A DNA stretch of 64,000 nt from Rhynchospora pubera. Lineage: Eukaryota; Streptophyta; Magnoliopsida; Poales; Cyperaceae. The notes under the pieces were generated by a model. That model was not told the DNA's origin and ran no database searches. It worked only from the letters and a program-made list of their open reading frames with translations. Positions 1 through 10,669 of the stretch are shown here, piece after piece. Position 1 is the stretch's first letter; the number at the start of each line of letters is the position of its first letter. Location: positions 19,515,501 through 19,579,500 of the forward strand of contig CM051460.1 of assembly GCA_028095005.1 (NCBI GenBank), read 5' to 3'. The position numbers and the translations under genes are program-made.

Positions 1-414
1 AAATACAACAAATTTTAACGAGAAAGTGCCAAATCCTTGTTAATTATCACAAACAAGAACTACATTATCAAGAAATTGAAAAATGACAATTCTACAATGT
101 GACTGTTAAAAAATAAGCTTAGTCTTCCTTAACGCCTTTAGAAGAGATAATTGCAAATCAATTTTCTTTCAATCAGCCTACATTTAGTTCACAATTCTTT
201 GCAAGAGATTATTGCAGAAAGAGACCCCCGGTTTCAATTACTTTTCAGTTTGAAATTCAGTTTATATTCTTTAAGTTCATGATAGTCAACCAGGAATGCT
301 GATTTCCTCTAATGCCCAAACTTTCCCACTGAAAACTTATATTTTATTATTTTTTTTAACTGAAACAGGAGTCAGAATCATAATATCTATTAAGAAATAG
401 TATGACAAACTAAC

Positions 415-1415
415 CTCAGCAAGAATGAGTTGCACATCTTTGACCTCAAATTTAGCATAAGGATTTTTCTCCTCCATTTCCAGAAAGCTCCACACATCTT
501 CAGGCAACAAATGTTCTCAGTTCGGCTCTGCCTGTCAACCAGCTCAATAGTTATTCAAACAAAGTCCCATCATATCATGTATATAACCTAGCTATTGCAT
601 CGTGCTTCACTCGATGCAAGGTTAACCTGAGGTGATCATAGTTTCAGTACACTGATACAAAAAAAAAGAAAAAAAAATTATATTTTGTTTTGCCGAGGTG
701 ATCATTTGTTAGATCACTCATTATAGAAATAAGTAACTATATGCATCCAAAGTTTAAGGTCCTTGTTTATAGCTACATCTTAAAAGAATTACTTGGATTT
801 ATAGGACCTGTCTCATTTGTATAGCTTGAATGAATTCCATCAAACCATCTCATGTCTCTGATGATCAGCCTATAAGTAGAATAAAAATCAATTCATTTGC
901 CACCATATATTGAAAAGAATAAATGAAGAACAAATCTAATTCAAACTATGGTGCCAAAAGGGACTGCCACTAGTTTGGTACCAAATTGACCTTGAATACT
1001 GGTACAGTGAAGGGCATGGTATCCCATTTTTTCTTCCTTATCAATAAACCTCAAAACTTATGAGGATAAATAATTTTGTTGCCCTATAGCAATTAATTGG
1101 CCTTTAGACTTGTTTGGTTGAATGTATGGTTGTATCTTTTGATTGATTAAAAAAAAAAAGAAGATCAAACATATTCACACATTTTGAAATGCATACTGTA
1201 AAAACTCAATTTGAAGAATAATTCAGGTACTTCCACAAAAATGTAAAATAAATATAAAATGAAGCACGTGTTCATTTCAGGATCTACCTTGTAGCGAGCT
1301 GAAGGGCGGAAACTGGAAGATGGGTTAACTAAAATCCATCGATCATGAGGCATTGTAGATAGAAGGGTAGAAAGGTCTGAATCGCCTTTTAGTTCTTGTT
1401 CTGCCATGGTAGTTT
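415..1415 (-). CDS. Unrecognised minus-strand gene, two candidate exons (partial, runs off left edge)
   Basis: Two open, spliceable stretches read on the minus strand. Exon 1415-1288 has a CTAG acceptor, contains an ATG at 1407 (MAEQELKGDSDLSTLL...), and ends ...FRPSARYK at an AAG|GTAGAT donor. A second stretch, 515-415, reads HLLPEDVWSFLEMEEKNPY... and ends ...VQLILAE at a GAG|GTTAGT donor, after a possible ACTGAG acceptor. An upstream stretch at about 1906-1850 (QERDERKWEEELRAQP) could be an earlier coding exon; it has a decayed relative near 3.95 kb. Later exons would lie left of the window. I do not recognise the family and see no catalytic motif or membrane segment. The ATG at 1407 may be internal, because the frame is open back to the acceptor. 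Exon borders are inferred from splice signals only. Confidence 0.35.
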
Positions 1416-1729
1416 CTAGAAAGGAAATCATATAATAGTCAATCACATGTCTGAAAGACATACCATGCTACATAATGTAAAAATTTATGAAAGGGATATC
1501 TCACAAAGGAAATAAAGTAAAATTAAAAATTACAACGAAGCACTGTCTGAAAACCTAAATGAACAAAATCCACATTGCAAACTCCCAGAATATTTTTATG
1601 GTTGAGAGAGACAAAGGGAGAAGATCAGTACTCACCTGAAAAGGAGTCCACAGATCCTATGCTGCAAGGATTCAATTACAGTAGTGTAAACTAACTTTGA
1701 TCCTTATCTTTTTATGCATGATAGCTGGC

Positions 1730-3970
1730 ACATAAATTCAAACAACTACAGTTTAGTGAGGAAAGCAGAAATAGCGAAAAAGATGAAAGAAAAGAAACTT
1801 AGCTGAAAACGAATAACGACAAAAAAAAAGAGAGGACACTTCACTGGCTGTGCTCGAAGCTCTTCTTCCCATTTCCTTTCATCTCTTTCTTGAATTCTAC
1901 TATTATAGTAGATCTTATTTGTTGTTCAGTTTATTTCATCTATCATAGATGAATAAATAAATTGTGAAAAAAAAAATGAGATGAAAGATAGCAACATAAA
2001 AGATCATAAAGTTTTTGATAATTTATCATGTGTATGAGAAATCCTGACCTTATTATATGTTGCTTGATAGCATAAAATTGAAGGCCCAGTTCTAATTTTT
2101 CTCTCATTTTTGTCTAACCAGCCCTTTCTTTCAAAATTTGCATGAAAGAGTTAAATTATCCTTCAAATTTTTGTAGACAATAAATTAATTAATTTTATTT
2201 CAAAAGAGAGACTATATACTACAGAGCACGAAATGTGTGATGCCGATCAGCTAGCATGCAAGTACTGTCAGTCATCCAAAAAACTACCTTTGGTACATCA
2301 ATTGTCCCAAAACGTGCCACTTTCTTGTGACAGGCAGAAGTCTTAAGTTGCATAACTGAAAAGAGTTCATGGTATTGTTACAGATCCTTGGACATATACA
2401 ATTGTTTTTTTATGAGCTGAGCAAGTTAAAAACAGGGGAGTGTAAGATCTTTGATGATGCATACACGTGGATGTATCATCCAGCTTGCTGGTGCTGTGCT
2501 TCACATCAGCTTGCTGGTGCTGAGGACGGACATGATTGTTTGGGATTTTTTTTTGTGGCAGCTCATTTTTCTGTGCCAATTTATTAGATAGTAAAACCTT
2601 GTTTGCTCAACTGATACCTTGTTTGCCAATTTATTAGGTAGTAAAACCATGTTATTTCAAAACTGATACCTTGTTTGCTCAGATGGTTGCATTCCTGAGA
2701 AGAGTCTTTTCTTGGGAGTGCTACTTGTTCCAGTACCTTTTTACGTGCTTGATAGATTGGTTTCTGCGTAATAAATCGATGATCTCAATAATATTAAGAG
2801 CAGTGTCATGATAGGTATGGTAGCAGTTTTGGCATAACCTGATTTTATGGGTGGATTTTTTACAATGCAGAAGCAGAATTCTACATTTTTTTCTATCAAC
2901 AAAAAATATGATTGAAAGGTATTGTTTATTTGCATGAAGCAATCAGTGTGTGCATATAATCTCATGCGGTCTTAACCAAGATGAGGTTATTTTATTATTA
3001 CATGCTTTCTTTCATTTTTAGTGTAAGGACTAAGGACAATATAGATGATGTTTTTTTATTGTGATAAGTTGTTTTCTGTGTGTTGTAGGAGTAAGGAAAC
3101 TGAGCTTGCTTGATCAGGATAGGTCCTGTCTTTGCTAGAGCCTGGTGTAGTGTCTGATATGCCCGGCGGTGGCATTGAGAGCCCTATAGCTGGTGGTGAC
3201 TGTTCTGCTTGATCTTGTTTGGGTAAGATGAGTTCAGCAGTGGCTCTGTCACCAAATGCAAAATATTCAATGTTAAGAAGGGTGTGATCAGTAGCGGTGA
3301 AAAAAGAAACACAGCACGGTATGCGAATTTGTATTTATTTTTAATCTGAAAATGATAAGAAAAGTTATCACCTGTGTGCTGCTGCAGTTTCTGCATCATC
3401 CTCGGTAGGTTCATTTGCTGGCTCGATATCCAGCAGCAGCATAGCATTTGGCGGTACAGGATAAATATGCACGATAGTGTTTCTTTTGTATCCTGGATAC
3501 ATCCAGGATCCATTGGGTAGAACAGTGAATAGATATGCTTTTCCAATGATGCCTGATTTATCTTTTCATTGAGTTTGACCCTGTCACACATGCAGCATAC
3601 CTGTTAATGGTTCTCATCTAGAAGATTAATATATGTACAACAATATATAAGGAATTTTATAATTTAATATACAGAGTAGAAAGAAAATGAAGGTAGAAAT
3701 CGGGATCCAGTGTATGAATACCTATTCAAATCTCAATTAAACCGATTGTTTTCGAAACAACATGAGTGATATGGACAACACATTGGATCCTTTTTTTTTA
3801 TCAATGATAGCTGGCACATAGAAATAAAAAAACTAAAGTCTAGTAAGGAAAGCAGAAATAGCAAAAAAGATAAAAGAAAAGAAACTTAGCTGAAAATGAA
3901 ATAACAAAAAAAAGAGAGAGGAAGAGACACTTCACTGGCTGTGTTCCGAGCGCTTCTTACCATTTCCCAT
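1730..3970. repeat. Direct repeat pair of about 130-150 bp (1730-1880 and 3800-3970)
   Basis: The stretch beginning GATAGCTGGCACATA near 1730 recurs near 3805 in the same orientation. Both copies run through AGGAAAGCAGAAATAGC and GAAACTTAGCTGAAAA to CACTTCACTGGCTGTG. The copies differ by small indels. On the minus strand the end of the first copy is open (KWEEELRAQP), while the second has TAA where the first has GAA. A segmental duplication of about 2.1 kb spacing, with one arm decayed, is the simplest explanation. Confidence 0.7.
3056..3552 (-). CDS. Unrecognised gene, last two exons, minus strand
   Basis: Two minus-strand exons join with matching phase. Exon 3552-3372 follows an AAATCAG acceptor and reads IIGKAYLFTVLPNGSWMYPG...; it ends ...EDDAETAAAH at a CACAG|GTGATA donor with two bases over. 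Exon 3245-3056 follows a GACAG acceptor, completes the split Arg codon, and reads ATAELILPKQDQAEQSPPAI...SVSLLLQHTENNLSQ then TAA at 3058-3056. The C-terminal tail is rich in Pro, Ser and Gln and looks disordered. I could not follow the gene further upstream with confidence. Around 3.95-4.0 kb there is a decayed copy of the upstream block seen near 1.9 kb, in which the aligned frame has a stop, so this locus may itself be a partial duplicate. I do not recognise the family. Confidence 0.4.
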
Positions 3971-4082
3971 CTACCTTTTCATGCCTCTCTCTAGATACGA
4001 AATCCTGAAAGAAAGAAAGGCCTATCAACAACCAAAGAAAATCGACCAAAAGGAACAAAGCTACGACCTCTGACCACCCTAG

Positions 4083-4120
4083 AAAGGAAGAGGAAGAGGA
4101 AGAGGAAGAGGAAGAGAGGC
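4083..4120 (+). repeat. (GAGGAA)n purine tract
   Basis: A run of near-perfect GAGGAA units lies in an otherwise featureless purine-rich stretch upstream of the gene fragments at 3-4 kb. I see no coding role. The region 4.3-5.6 kb around it holds only short chance ORFs and AT-rich sequence. Confidence 0.8.
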
Positions 4121-5632
4121 GAGGTGTTCAAATCGGAGTAGTAGAAGGAAGACAAAGAGAGGTCAGGTGGTTAAATCGGAAAACCTAGATCACCACGACC
4201 TCTGAACACTCTTCTCATTTCGTAGACCAAAATTTCCAGGTACATTGGAGGTGGCAGCGATTTGATGGAGAGATGGTCCAATTTCTTCTCTGCCTTGTAG
4301 TGCTTACTGTACATGTGATATCAGCAAAAAAGAAGACTTCAAAATAAAAAATTACTTAACAATAGAGGGTTGTAAACATATAGCATCTGGATCAGTACCA
4401 GTAAAGGCACACCATGTGTGAAAGTTTATAATTTTTTTTTTGGGCTCATGGTTGATAAAATAAAATGACAGTATATTTGTTTGTCAGCACCGATTTGCCC
4501 CATAACCGATCGATGCTGATATAACATAATTAAGATTTATATTCACTCTAAATCCTACTTGGGCAATAGCGTTAATCGAACAAAGGAATAGAAGCATCCA
4601 ATTAATTTTGCGTTTAAATCCGATTGGGCAAAAATAAAGGAAATGAACAGTGGAAACAAATCATAAATCGATAAAACTTAACATGTGATGCCAAAATGAA
4701 AGGTAAAAAATCGAGTAAAAAGAAAGAAAAAAAGCATATGCCGTGAACAAACCTGGAAAGAAAAAGAAAACCTTTGCAAAGAGGAGGGAGGCAGAGTGGA
4801 GCCATGGCGAGAAAGAGAAGGGGTAGAAAGTCGAGCTGCCATTCCTGTACTCTTCTTCTGGACTCGTGCAGAAGAGGAAATGGAAGCATTGGACTCTTCT
4901 TCTTTTACGTTCATGATAGTCAACAATGACTATCATGAAAAAGAAATAGAAATAAATCAACAATGATTGACCGGAGAAAAAGAAATATACTAAGAACTGC
5001 TTAAGTTTTTCCATCATCAAATTTCCACCAGGCTCATACCATTTGTGGCTCCTATTTATTTAAATTTTGTAAAATTTTAAAAACTCAGGATTCAGAGAAA
5101 ACTTCTCCAGATTTCATGCACCCTATATATACAAGTGGGTTGTCCCAATGTGCTGATAGCATTCCTCCCAAGGCATCTATAGAAACATGGATATTTATCT
5201 TATTTCCATTCAAATAATTTAACATAAAACCAGTGGATGGAAATTTTTAAAATTTTTGTCAATGCCTATGACATGGATATATGATAATGTGAATGATGAC
5301 ATTGCCCATATCTCTTGATCAAGTAAAATGTTGACGTAAACAACCATGTTACCACAAGCTAAATATATTTATTTATTTTCATCTACTTTACCCACCATAT
5401 CATCAAGTCAACTTGTTCCCAGCAGATATGGAATAATTTAACATGCAATTTTAATGAATGCGAGTGGAAGAACAGATTCAGTAATGTTGAAAATTTTAGA
5501 AATCAAACAGGAACACTGGCATTTCAAAAACCAAAAATTATGAACATGACTTACTCTTAAGGATCAAATGAGTAATTCACTCTTCTGTTATATTTTCCAG
5601 AACTGAAATGGGGGAAAGAAAAGAAAAGTCAC

Positions 5633-6201
5633 AAGAACTAAGAAGTCATTGATTTTCCTATTTTCATCATCAACTGCTAGATCATAATTATCCCCTTTAT
5701 TGGCACTGTCATTGGACTATAAATCAGTGATGAAAGTCGTGCGAAAAATTTCACAGTAAGTAAACTAAACAAACAAAGAGAACAAATACATACCTTCTTC
5801 CTATCACAAACCACACCAAAATATCTTTCTCTTGTTCAAGTTTCTTTATTGTAGCTCCTGCTCAAACAAAAAAGGAAAAAAAAAACATGTTTTAAACAAC
5901 ATATATCAAAATAGAACTATCAAAGCACTACCAAATTTGATAGGATAGATAGAATTTGAAATCAGATTTACTTGAGAAAAAATCTTGCCAGCTATTTCAA
6001 CTGTTTCTATAATGTACTATTACATATTTTGTATTTTCTCTGCTGAGAGAGAGCAAGAGAGTGTACCAGAAGGAAGCCAAGATTTACGAACAGCATCCCT
6101 ATAAATTTTCCTTCCAAATCCAGTCCTCAGTACTATCACAGCCAGTATTCTTTTCCCATTTCGGGTCCCGTTTGTATGTGAAGAGTATTTACCAACATAA
6201 A
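5633..6201 (-). pseudogene. GT31 beta-1,3-galactosyltransferase fragment, three exons
   Basis: Three consecutive minus-strand exons keep frame and splice phase. Exon 6201-6067 reads NGKRILAVIVLRTGFGRKIY then RDAVRKSWLPS. Exon 5857-5794 reads GATIKKLEQEKDILVWFVIG. Exon 5705-5633 reads SANKGDNYDLAVDDENRKIN then DFLVL. This matches the start of the catalytic domain of plant GT31 galactosyltransferases (LLAVIG-TGFGS-R--RGSWMP, FVIGRSANRGDSLD-IDEEN), which act in the Golgi on arabinogalactan-type glycans. The DDD metal-binding exon and the C-terminal half are not clearly present downstream; a weak VYVNI-like match near 5.33 kb is not in a convincing exon. Upstream, the exon is joined to RSM22 exon 3/intron 3 sequence rather than to a GT31 N-terminus, and the phases do not match. 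I therefore call it a broken fragment. Confidence 0.75.
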
Positions 6202-6800
6202 CTGAAAATATGGTAGAGAAAAGAAACAGTGAGCAAAACAAGCTATTACTAACCAAAGAGCTGAGCTGGGTCCAGCACCAACATCAAAAACCTTTTTGGG
6301 AGAAATCAGGGAACCTACACCTACCATGCCATATGATTCAACAGAATTAGTAAAGTTCAATTGAATAGCCACCATATTTTTGCCAAATTGTGAAAAGAAG
6401 CCACGTCAAAAATTTCTAAAAGTCTAATTTGTTCAGTTTTGGAACGGTCATTCTTTTACTGCGGTCATATTAGTCCTACAAAAGCAAAACTACAAGAGCT
6501 GTTTTACAAATACCAAACTAAAATGTTTCGAATACTTGCCCCATGCAATTCTAACTTTAGTATAAAAAATAAATAAGAAAGAGACTTATCTAAGCACACG
6601 ATGGATTGCAGCGTAGACAGCCGGCATACAAGATGCTACAAGAATAACTTTCTCCTCTTCTTTGTATTGTGAACATACACCGCCATAGGATGCTGATTGG
6701 ATCTTCCACCGAGCTGCACGGGTAGAAGCTGCAAGCTGGAGGTTGGATATTCCACCGAGTTGAGACCTGTACCTCCTGCTCAAGTAAGAAGTATAAGTTC
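6202..6800 (-). pseudogene. RSM22 partial copy A (exons 2 and 3), inverted
   Basis: On the minus strand, about 6790-6590 matches exon 2 of the intact gene at 11.1 kb (AARWKIQSA, CMPAVYAAIHRVLR), and 6330-6255 matches exon 3 (VGAGPSSALW). Exon 2 carries a deletion in the segment that in the intact gene lies between LQLAAS and AARWKIQ. It also reads VLR then a stop (CTTAGATAAG) where the intact gene reads VLRE. Exon 1 and exons 4-12 are absent here. The sequence then passes, through a short piece of intron 3, straight into the GT31 exon at 6201. This is a dead chimeric fragment. Confidence 0.85.
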
Positions 6801-7059
6801 AAGTATATTTGCATACATGCAGAGTGAGAATGAAACAAATGAAAAACATTCAGAATTTCTCTATAAGAGAACTAAGCTATTTAGAGAAAATTATTTCTCT
6901 TCTTCTCTCAAAGGCATTTACTTTTGGTAGAACTAAGGCAGGATACACATAAGAGACATTCATGGCTTAAAAAAAAAAGGGAACACAAGGGTATGAACGG
7001 TTTTAGTTCTTTCTGTAAAGAAAAAGAGTAGACATAATGAAAATACTGAATTTTCAAGG

Positions 7060-8240
7060 CTAATTAAACCCGTTTTTCCATCCAAAGGAGATATGAACGC
7101 ATTTCACTTCTAATTTTTTATCCATGTGGTGTACCTGGCTCCAGCAATACCTAGATTGTGAGAAGAAAATTCTGTCATTTCCACACTGATATTTGATCTT
7201 ACAAAGGCATTCAAAGTGCAATCTGATAAGGAAAATGATTAGCAAGACATCTCCTGCAAGATCTGAAAGTTGGCGTACAATTCTGATTCGGTCAGTAAAT
7301 GATGGAATCTCCCCTAGTGCATAAGACTGCATTAAAAAAATCCAAAAGTCAACATGCTTCCTTGTTCTGTTTGTCCATGTTCAGTTCAGTCCTTGTATGG
7401 TGTCATAGCTATGAATCAGTGCCAACCCCTTCAAATCTGTCAACAGGAACACAATTTTTGAAAAATTCAGGCTTACTGCAATAATTTTTGGTTTTAGGAT
7501 GCTATAAATAAAAAGAAAAAAGTTAACTTACTCTTGAGAGGCTTTGGCTGGCTCTTTGCATCCTTGGAAGGTTTGACCAAATTAACTGTCTGAATTGACC
7601 CAGCCCGTACATCTCTCGTTGCCCTTCATTTAGTAATAAATTGAATAGAGCAAATAATCTGAAAATATGGTAGAGAAAAGGAACAGTGAGCAAAAGCGCC
7701 TATTACTAACCAAAGAGCTGAGCTGGGTCCCGCACCAAAATCCAAAACCTTTTTGGGAGAAATCAGGGAGCCCACACCTAACATGCCATATGAATCAACA
7801 GAATTAATAAAGTTCAATTGAATAGCCACCATATTATGCCAAATTGTGAAAAGAATCCACATCAGAAATTTCTGAAAGTCTAATTGTTCAGTTTTGTAAC
7901 GGTCATTCTTTTGCTGCGGTCATATTAATCCTTCAAAAGCAAAACTACAAGAGCTGTTTTACGAATACCAAACTAAAAATGTTTCAAATACTTGCCCCAT
8001 GCATTTCTAACATTAGTATAAAAAATAAATCAGAAAGAGACTTATCTAAGCACAAGATAGATTGCAGCGTAGACAGCCGGCATACAAGATGCTACAAAGA
8101 CAACTTTCTCGTCTTCTTTGTATTGTAAACATACACCGCCATAGGCTGATTGGATCTTCCACCGAGCTGCATGGGTAGAAAAGCTGCAAGCTGGAGGTTG
8201 GATATTCCACCGAGTAGAGACCTGTAGCTCCTGCTCAAGT
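7060..8240 (-). pseudogene. RSM22 partial copy B (exons 2-7), inverted
   Basis: This is the longest decayed copy of the intact gene. In minus-strand order: exon 2 at about 8240-8044, exon 3 at 7785-7707 (VLDFGAGPSSALW), exon 4 at 7625-7532, exon 5 at about 7443-7350, exon 6 at 7335-7262 (SYALGEIPSFTDRIRIVRQL) and exon 7 at 7145-7070. An internal deletion joins the middle of exon 5 to the end of intron 5, just before exon 6, so exon 5 has lost its 3' end and donor. Exon 2 again ends in VLR-stop. Introns are retained, so this copy arose by DNA duplication and not by reverse transcription. Confidence 0.85.
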
Positions 8241-8356
8241 AAGAATTTCTCTATATGAGAACTAAGCTTTTTAGAGAAAATTATTTCTCTTCTTCTCTCA
8301 AAGGCATTTACTTTTGGAGGAACTAAGGCAGGATACACATAAGAGACATTCAGTGC

Positions 8357-8895
8357 TTAGAAAAAAAAAGAACACAAGGGTATGAAGAGTATTACTAACC
8401 AGTATTCAGTCCTCAGTCCTATCACAGCCAGTATTCTTTTCCCATTCCGGGTCCCGTTTGGATGTGAAGAGTATTTACCAACATAAACTGAAAATATGGT
8501 AGAGAAAAGGAACAGTGAGCAAAAGTGGCTATTACTAACCAAAGAGCTGAGCTGGGTCTAGCACCAAAATCTAAAACCTTTTTGGGAGAAATCAAGGAGC
8601 CTACACCTAACCTGCCATATGATTCAACAGAATTAGTAAAGTTCAATTGAATTGCCACCATATTGTGCCAAATTGTGAAAAAAACCACATCAAAAATTTC
8701 TGAAAGTCTAATTTGTTCAGTTTTGTAACGGTCTTTCTTTTACTGCGGTCATATTAATCCTACAAAAGCAAAACTACAAGAGCTGTTTTAAGAATACCAA
8801 ACCAAAATTATTTCAAATAGTTGCCCCTTGCATTTTTAACATTAGAATAAAATATAAATCAGAAAGAGACTTATCTAAACACACGATGGATTACA
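8357..8895 (-). pseudogene. RSM22 partial copy C (exon 3) fused to a GT31 exon, inverted
   Basis: Exon 3 of RSM22 is recognisable at about 8625-8545 on the minus strand (GARPSSALW, one motif residue changed). It is followed by a short intron 3 piece and then the same GT31 exon start seen in copy A (VGKYSSHPNGTRNGKRILAV), which breaks off after IGLRT. At 8895-8868 only the end of exon 2 is left. Copy C shares the RSM22/GT31 junction with copy A, so the fusion predates duplication of the fragment. Confidence 0.8.
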
Positions 8896-8958
8896 AAAAT
8901 ACCTCCGAAAAAGTCGGCGGTGCACGGAATGCCCTATGCACTATAGTGCATATTAAAA
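8894..8958. mobile_element. Single arm of a fold-back MITE
   Basis: This stretch matches, inverted, the outer arm of the MITE at 51,942: AAAAATAC, then CGAAAAAGTC, then a GGTGCA motif, then CACTATAGTGCATATTAAA. Only one arm is present, so it is a truncated relic at the edge of the RSM22 fragment cluster. Confidence 0.6.
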
Positions 8959-9054
8959 TTAAATATAATTTATAGTATGACATGTTTAATACTTTTATTT
9001 GTATTTATTTTTACACATACATATTTGTATGTATATAAAAAAATCTTATATATA

Positions 9055-9225
9055 TGTATATATTAAATTATGCATGTTGAATAGTTTTATGCATATATAT
9101 TATTAGTGATTTAAATAGCGCCGCTATAGCGGTACGACTTGATAGACCTCTACGGTGCTAAATTAAAAGTGCCGCTATAGCGGTCTTCATTGTATTTAAC
9201 ATGCATAATTTAATTATATACTTAT
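9055..9225. repeat. Inverted repeat holding two copies of the palindrome CCGCTATAGCGG
   Basis: Arms near 9060-9085 (TTAAATTATGCATGTTGAAT) and 9193-9222 (inverted, TTAACATGCATAATTTAA) enclose two perfect 12-bp palindromes CCGCTATAGCGG at 9121-9132 and 9172-9183. It looks like the core of a small fold-back element. No gene is visible. Confidence 0.6.
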
Positions 9226-9361
9226 ATTTTTATAATAGATGTTTAAATTATATTTAAATTGTAATCACAAATTATATATTTTGTAATAACAAAAATTTTG
9301 AGGACTAAAAAAGCAAAATTACAAATTAAAAAAATATTAAAACTTTTGTTGCCATTGTTGT

Positions 9362-9494
9362 TTGGATCGTCAATCCAATTGACGATCCAAGCAATCCAAA
9401 ATATTTTTTAGTATTATTTAATATTTAAATATTTTTTATATTTTAATATTTAAACTTTATTATAATTGGATCGTCGTTCGGGATGACGATCCAA
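9362..9494. repeat. Two related short hairpins with TTGGATCGTC / GACGATCCAA arms
   Basis: Hairpin 1 (9362-9390) has 13-bp arms, TTGGATCGTCAAT, around a very short loop. Hairpin 2 (9466-9494) has the same first 10 bp of arm around a 9-base loop. Both are followed by GCAAT. A third, weaker CGTCAATCC / GATGATCC pair follows near 9508. They lie in AT-rich DNA between the RSM22 fragments and the MULE. Confidence 0.7.
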
Positions 9495-9649
9495 GCAATT
9501 TGTACACTCGTCAATCCGGATGATGATCCTATAATATTATTTTTAAAATTTTGATTTTTTTACAGTTATTATTGAAATTCGAGTGGACAGTAACGTTGGT
9601 TTTAATTTTTTCGGTGCTGTCTGCTGGTCACCGGATATGTAATATGTTA

Positions 9650-10490
9650 GGGGCAATTTGATTTATGCCATTGTAAAAGAATGAAATTCGAGATATGCCA
9701 CTATAAAACAAGTAATTGGTTTTATGCCACCGTAAAACAATACAAATTGGTCATATGCCATCCACTAATTAAAAAGACCGTTATACCCCTTGTATAAGGA
9801 GAGTCAATCCCAGTGAGATCGAGGTGGCACATGGTGCAGTGTAGAAGGGAATGACTAGCAAGTTGCTGCTCGAGTCTAACCTACGACATCGCCAGAAGGG
9901 GACACGATGCTACCGAGGTCGAACGACGTTTGAGGAAGGATATGTGGTGAGGCAGCCGAGGCATGTGAGAGACGCAGGTGGCGTGTAGGGTGTAGCGAGG
10001 GAAGGTACGTGGTGAGGCGAAGGTGGGTTGAGGGGCAATGAGGGGGACGTGAGAGGAAAGTGTCGGGCGGGTTGCAGCGCCGTCCGTGCATGGTGCGCCG
10101 GAGGTGGCGGCGCCATGGCGGGTTGCAGTGCCAGCGGTGCGAGGTGAGGTAGGCAGGAGTGGAAGGAGGCTGTAGCGATGGTGTTGCGTTGTGAGAGGGC
10201 ATGGTGAGATAGAGAAAATCAATTTCAAGAGGAAAAAAATGGCGGGATAATGGAGTGGGTTGTGGGGGGAGAGATACTTTGGGAGAGAGAAGAGAGAGGG
10301 TAGTTTGGACATTTTTAAAAAAATTGACAGAATTTAAATGTCATATATGAAAAGTTTATACGTTTTTTTTATAAAATGGTGGCAAATATCAAATTTGTTT
10401 GGTTTTGTAATGGCATATTTCTAATTAGTCATTTTGTGATGGCATATTTAGAATTAGAGTATTTTGTAGTGGCATAAAACCAATTTTCTC
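9650..10490. mobile_element. Non-autonomous Mutator-like element (Pack-MULE-like), 841 bp
   Basis: Long degenerate terminal inverted repeats begin GGGGCAATTTGATTTATGCC on the left and, inverted, GAGAAAATTGGTTTTATGCC on the right, each with several further ATATGCCA-type units. The element is flanked by a perfect 9-bp direct repeat, AATATGTTA (9641-9649 and 10491-10499), the target duplication size of MULEs. The interior (about 9800-10300) is much richer in GC than its surroundings. On the minus strand it is open for 143 codons (10312-9881), giving a Pro/Ser/His-rich low-complexity product. No transposase is present. A captured host fragment is likely but unidentified. Confidence 0.85.
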
Positions 10491-10669
10491 AATATGTTAT
10501 GTTTATCCGGGCCGGAGAAAAACTCCGCAATATAACGGACATGAATCAATCCGGCCCGTTAATAAGTAATTTGGCATTTTTAGTCTGACACCGAAAACCC
10601 TCTCTTGTTGAATCTCAGAAGTCATAACATAAACCCCAGTTACAGTTAGAAGGCGAATTAAGCTCAGCA

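Noticed and set aside
4614..5020. 91- and 119-codon minus-strand ORFs
   Set aside because: Phe/Leu/Ser-rich translations of A-rich sequence in two overlapping frames, without motif or splice support.
5320..5360. VYVNI on the minus strand as the GT31 DDD-motif exon
   Set aside because: The match is only five residues, no DDD triad is intact and no splice sites support it.
9876..10312. 143-codon Pro/Ser/His-rich ORF as a gene
   Set aside because: It lies entirely inside a non-autonomous MULE, is low in complexity, and several overlapping frames are open because of GC content. I treat it as cargo, not a supported gene.
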